From Oikopleura dioica (Eukaryota > Chordata > Appendicularia > Copelata > Oikopleuridae), in the NCBI GenBank assembly GCA_907165135.1, contig OU015569.1:9610501-9674500 (forward strand): a DNA stretch of 64,000 nucleotides, written 5' to 3'. The position numbers and the translations under genes are program-made. Below, piece after piece: positions 60,357 to 64,000 of the stretch (positions within the stretch are counted from its first letter, which is position 1; each line of letters begins with the position of its first letter). Under the pieces are notes generated by a model. That model was not told where the DNA came from. It ran no database searches and saw nothing but the letters and a program-made list of their open reading frames with translations.

Positions 60357-62360
60357 ATGGATTTGAACGGGGAGATCGACTGGCATGATTTTTTGGATGG
60401 TAGTGACTTCGAGGAAGATGAAGAAGAGGAACAAGAAGAAGATGGACTGTTTAGCGACTTTCTGAAGCAGGAGGTTGATAACCCACTTTATGAAAGAAAC
60501 AAAGAGCTGATGGAGGTGAACGCGGAAGTAATTCAGGCGAATATCGAGCTACGAAAGAAAGTGCGAGCGTTGACGGATGAAAAGACAGCACTAATGGCAG
60601 AGATGTTGGACATGAGGTGCGAAGTGGCTCTCAAAATGGAACAATACGAAGCCAGCAGAACGCAAAATGTGACTCTGGAATCTAATTCTTCATCCGCTTT
60701 AGGTAAACTCAAAAAGGGTCAAAGAGGGTTATCTTTATTTAGGCGATTCATTCATCAACGAGACAAACTCAAGACCGGGATCGAGAGGTGACAATTCTCG
60801 ACCTAATTCAGCAGAGCCAGAGTTCGTTGGAAGTAAAATGAAGCTGCCTGGGCGACGGACGACTGCCTTCAATCTTGATTTTGATGAAACTGCGGAATTC
60901 AAGTCGCCCGAAGAGCCAGTGCAACAAGGGACGAAGATGAAGCTGCCAGGAAGGAGAACGACTCGCTTCAAGCTTGATCTAGATGAGACGAATGAGGAGA
61001 ACGAAAGCCCAGTCGTCCAGAAGCCGCTACCAGAGCGAATAAAACGGCCTTCCCGCTCTAAAGCAACCAGGTAGAGAACTAGTCAACTAAGTACCCTTTA
61101 AATAATTCTTCTATTCAGGAAATCAAAGTACAGACAGACAATGCTCACTGTTGAAGAAGATCGCGAGGTAGAAACGAGCAAGCTTCCTTCGCCCGATATG
61201 GGCTTGCTCAAAATTGGCAAAACGGCAACTTTCGCTTTCGAATATGATGAAACGATCGATGGAAGTCCGATAAGGAACGAGGGCCTATTTTTATTGAATA
61301 ATTCTTTTTTAATAAAGTTACTAATGACACAAAATAAGCCCAAAGAAGAAGCCCTAGATCTACGAAAAACAGTCCAAAGATTAAAAGCCCTGGTAGTTTG
61401 TGCAAGAGTCCGCTAGCAAGTCCGCTCTCAGAAAAAGAAGAAACGACACCAGGCCGACGTCGGCGATTCGAAAAGCCCGAGATTCAGGGAGCGAAAATGA
61501 AGATTCCCGGCAGAAGGACGACAACTTTTGGGTTTGATTTTGATGAGAGCAACGAGTCGCTGAAAGAAGAAGAAGCAGTAGCTAGTCCTTCTGTTCTTTT
61601 ACGCCATCGCCGAAGCCAGCCGGCTCAAGAAAAGCAAAACGGCAGAAAATCTCGTCAGGACCTGAGCATGATTCGTTCTCGTCGTCAAGTTTCTTCACTC
61701 CAGAAAAAAGACGGAAATCAAGCAGTAAGCGAGGCTCGCTTTCAAAACCGGGGGGTATTTTTGGAAACATCAGTGCAACAACGGAAACGATATCAGTTCC
61801 TGATTTAAGCTTGCAAGAAACTGCAGCCTATGAGGGAGGTAATAAGCAATCTTCCTTTTTCGTGCTTGCTTAAAAAATATTTTAAGTGTCCAAAGACAGG
61901 CATGAGGAATCGAATGAGAATGCTGCTACGGAAATTTCAGCAACAAAGAAAAAAGGAAGACCTAAGAAAAACGCGCAGCCCGTTACACCACTGAAAGAAC
62001 AAAACGGTCCAGAACCGTTGGTGAACATCTCTGAGCGAGTCAGTCGCCGCGCTCGAAAAGTCGTCAGCTACAAGGAACCGAGCACAGGGTCGAAGCTTCG
62101 CCGTGGAGATGCAAATACAGACTCCAGCCTCTATAGCAGCTGGTCACCAAAGGCCGGTTTCATAGAACTTTTCAAACATAGCAAAGAAAAATCAAATATG
62201 TGTAACCCTAAAAGAATTCTACTAAGAATAGCGCGAAGAAAAAACCGAAAAAACGAGTATAAGCGCGCATATTCTGAACAGTGTAAATTTCACATGCATT
62301 TTCTATTCACCAACTCACTATTTGCAGACTGCCTTTAACTTTTCACCATTCCAATTATGA
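60357..62360 (+). CDS. SGO-like: Shugoshin (SGO) with internal repeats
   Basis: Protects centromeric cohesin during division with PP2A. Exon 1 (60357-60702): acidic stretch, then the conserved coiled coil NKELMEVNAEVIQANIELRK. Later exons (60743-61070, 61119-about 61285, about 61353 onward) contain four copies of a motif: MKLPGRRTTAFNLDFDET, MKLPGRRTTRFKLDLDET, LKIGKTATFAFEYDET, MKIPGRRTTTFGFDFDES. A Ser/Pro-rich region precedes the C-terminal SGO motif SRRARKVVSYKEPSTGSKLRR, diagnostic of shugoshin. Two joints, near 61290 and 61570, need GC or GA donors or a frame shift. The last exon probably joins PK to TAFNFSPFQL, ending near 62360. The preceding and following genes are close, so this sits in an operon. 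Confidence 0.85.
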
Positions 62361-62420
62361 ATATTTTGACATTTTCGTATACGTCCTTATAATTTTAGAG
62401 ACGGCAACTTCGCAAAAGAA
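62361..62420 (+). promoter_or_regulatory. Intercistronic spacer with trans-splice acceptor
   Basis: About 38 nt lie between the predicted SGO stop and the TTATAATTTTAG acceptor at 62397-62398 before NUTF2. Short spacing and a pyrimidine-rich AG fit an operon junction processed by spliced-leader addition. Confidence 0.6.
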
Positions 62421-62895
62421 ATGGCGGAACCGGAGTTTATGCAGATGGGCAAGGCATTTGTTGGTTTCTACTATCCCGAATTCTCAAAGGACCGATCGGC
62501 AAATGGTCAACTTGCCTCTGTTTACACTGACCAGGTATTCTTGTCCCAGAAACTCAAAAACAATTCTACGGTTTAGAGCTGTTTGACCTTCGAAGGAGCG
62601 CAATTCCAAGGAAAGGCGCCAATTTTGGAAAAACTTTCATCCCTACCCTTCAAGCAAGTAGTCCATCAAGTGACCACAATTGACGCCCAGCCGATCATTG
62701 GCGTCGACGACAACAAGGTAAGAAAGCAGAGAAAAAATGTTTCCTAGATTTTAGGCTGTCGTCGTGATGGTGACTGGGCAGCTGAAGGCGGATGACGACC
62801 CTCCACACTCGTTTCACCATTCGTTCATGCTTCGGCCGGCCGGGGGTGCATTTGTAATTAGCAATGAGGTCTTCCGCCTGGCGCTCCACAACTAG
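62421..62895 (+). CDS. NUTF2: Nuclear transport factor 2
   Basis: Imports RanGDP into the nucleus. Exons 62421-62534, 62577-62717 and 62756-62895. MAEPEFMQMGKAFVGFYYPE, then SCLTFEGAQFQGKAPILEKL, SSLPFKQVVHQVTT, and GQLKADDDPPHSFHHSFMLR, closing VFRLALHN. These match NTF2 along its length; about 130 residues, as usual. The Ran-binding acidic residues in the DDDP loop are present. The start ATG is right after a probable trans-splice acceptor. Confidence 0.95.
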
Positions 62896-63195
62896 AATCA
62901 AGCACAGCCACGACGAAAGCGCAGGATTATCTTCAATTCACCGCCAACTCACCAGAATTTTTTGATCCCTCTGTATCTCACAATATACTGAGAATTTAGT
63001 TCAAACTTTTGCACCAACAATTTAGCTCGGCGCATTCCTGTAAATTCCCACAGAGACTGCCTTTATAATATATATCGTATTACGCGCTTTCCGCAACAAA
63101 ACGCTTGTTTTCACTGTAAAGACCTACTATTAGCAGCAGGCCAAAATATAAACTCAGATTTTATCAAGTCAAATTATAAGTGGATCTAGTTGAGA
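62896..63195. other. Intergenic
   Basis: AT-rich 3' flank of NUTF2 and likely promoter of the next gene. Nothing else seen. Confidence 0.5.
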
Positions 63196-63786
63196 ATGTC
63201 TGCGTATGATCCAGTGGAAAACCAAGCTGCAGAGCTTGACTTGCTTTATATGACGTACGGAATCTCCACTGCGGCTGTTCTAGGAATCGCTTTCACTGGC
63301 ACTATCGGCACTTTTGGTCTGACAGCGGGAAGAATGAAGTTATTACCTCGTGTTATTCTCTCTCCAACGCTAGGAATCACCTCGGGTACTCATCTTTTCC
63401 TCCTTGATATTATTTGATGCTTGATTTGCAGCAATGGGAATCTCATCGTTTATGTTCGACCGAAGGATAAAGCAAGATATCGCCAGTGGAAAGTTTTTGG
63501 TGGAGTTTCCCGAATGCACAGTTAAATACATAACGCTTATTAACTACGACCAGACTCTATCAGAGGAACAGAAGAGGAAGAAGATCGACGACTTTATCAT
63601 TAGTATCCAAGAACACATGGAAGATAGAAAGATCGAAGAGCAATTCCCGATAACAGATGCTATCCAAAATGAGCTAGATCTGAAAAAGGTATTCAACTTA
63701 TCATGACTCGATTAAACTTATTTTAAGGACAGTTAAAAGCCAACCTAAAGGAAAGAGTGGATGCTCAACCCAACCCTCATGCATAG
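63196..63786 (+). CDS. Two-helix membrane protein, unrecognised
   Basis: Exons: 63196-63385, 63432-63688, 63733-63786. MSAYDPVENQAAELDLLYMT, then a helix (YGISTAAVLGIAFTGTIGTF), a short loop, a second hydrophobic stretch (ILSPTLGITSAMGISSFMF), and a cytosolic-type charged tail with KIDDFIISIQEHMEDRKIEE, ending ERVDAQPNPHA at 63784-63786. About 165 residues. No family recognised. Confidence 0.65.
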
Positions 63787-63867
63787 ATATTTATTTGGCT
63801 TCACTTCTTCTGAAAATGGAAATTTCTCCCGGATTCTATCACAAAGCTCGTCATTCATCATTTTAGT

Positions 63868-64000
63868 ATGATCGAGTACGTTGTATTCGGGACGATCGGA
63901 GTCGGAGTACTCATTTTGGCAGCTCTTGTTACAAGTTTTCCCCGTGAGCCAGACAATGTCAGGCACGAAAAGACATTCTTGAATGAGAATAAACCCATTC
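63868..64000 (+). CDS. Start of a single-pass membrane protein, cut by the window end
   Basis: ATG 63868 follows a CATTTTAG acceptor. MIEYVVFGTIGVGVLILAAL forms a signal-anchor helix, then TSFPREPDNVRHEKTFLNEN. The 3' end lies outside the window, so length and identity are unknown. Confidence 0.5.
   Translation, partial: MIEYVVFGTIGVGVLILAALVTSFPREPDNVRHEKTFLNENKPI

Overview
This window looks like a compact animal genome, most likely a larvacean tunicate of the Oikopleura dioica type. The species call is inference. The support is: most introns are only 30-60 bp (many 41-47), several introns need GA-AG or GC-AG borders to keep the frame and domain spacing, neighbouring genes can lie tens of bases apart as in trans-spliced operons, and intron-poor divergent H2A/H2B pairs end in a histone 3' stem-loop. 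Gene content is metazoan and chordate-compatible (SMAD, DSTYK, shugoshin, AGMO, class B GPCR). Exon borders given here were read by eye and are approximate where stated.

Layout. 0.2-2.8 kb: divergent co-SMAD (+). 3.6-7.1 kb: DSTYK-type kinase (-), with a small ORF just upstream. 7.5-13.7 kb: gene-poor. 13.7-15.5 kb: RRM protein (-). 16.4-17.9 kb: tandem-RING protein (-). 18.4-21.9 kb: a protein with at least two SMAD-type MH1 modules and a basic tail (-), the most novel gene here. 22.8-25.3 kb: GH35 beta-galactosidase (+). 25.6-28.4 kb: two unrecognised minus-strand genes. 30.7-33.3 kb: chymotrypsin-fold protease (+). 33.5-36.0 kb: class B GPCR (-). 37.4-39.9 kb: class A GPCR (+). 40.3-41.3 kb: Ly6/uPAR-like secreted protein with a basic tail (-). 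41.6-43.35 kb: fibrinogen-domain gene (+), convergent with AGMO (-, 43.4-45.9 kb).

46.2-51.1 kb is a histone cluster: one H3 and two divergent H2B/H2A units in inverted orientation flanking a small membrane-protein gene. The H2A copies are identical in protein while the H2B copies have diverged. 51.5-58.5 kb holds small and mostly unrecognised genes, including a secreted peptide precursor with a Gly-Gly-Lys-Arg site and a probable mitochondrial uS17 protein.

59.5-64 kb is a dense plus-strand series: CARHSP1/CSDC2 cold-shock protein, shugoshin with four copies of a novel PGRRTT-type repeat, NUTF2 (about 38 nt after shugoshin, so probably one operon), a two-helix membrane protein, and a gene cut by the window end.

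Themes: nuclear, chromatin and cell-cycle functions (histones, shugoshin, NUTF2, SMAD/MH1), peptide and TGF-beta-type signalling (SMADs, two GPCRs, a candidate amidated peptide), and secreted or membrane enzymes (protease, beta-galactosidase, AGMO).
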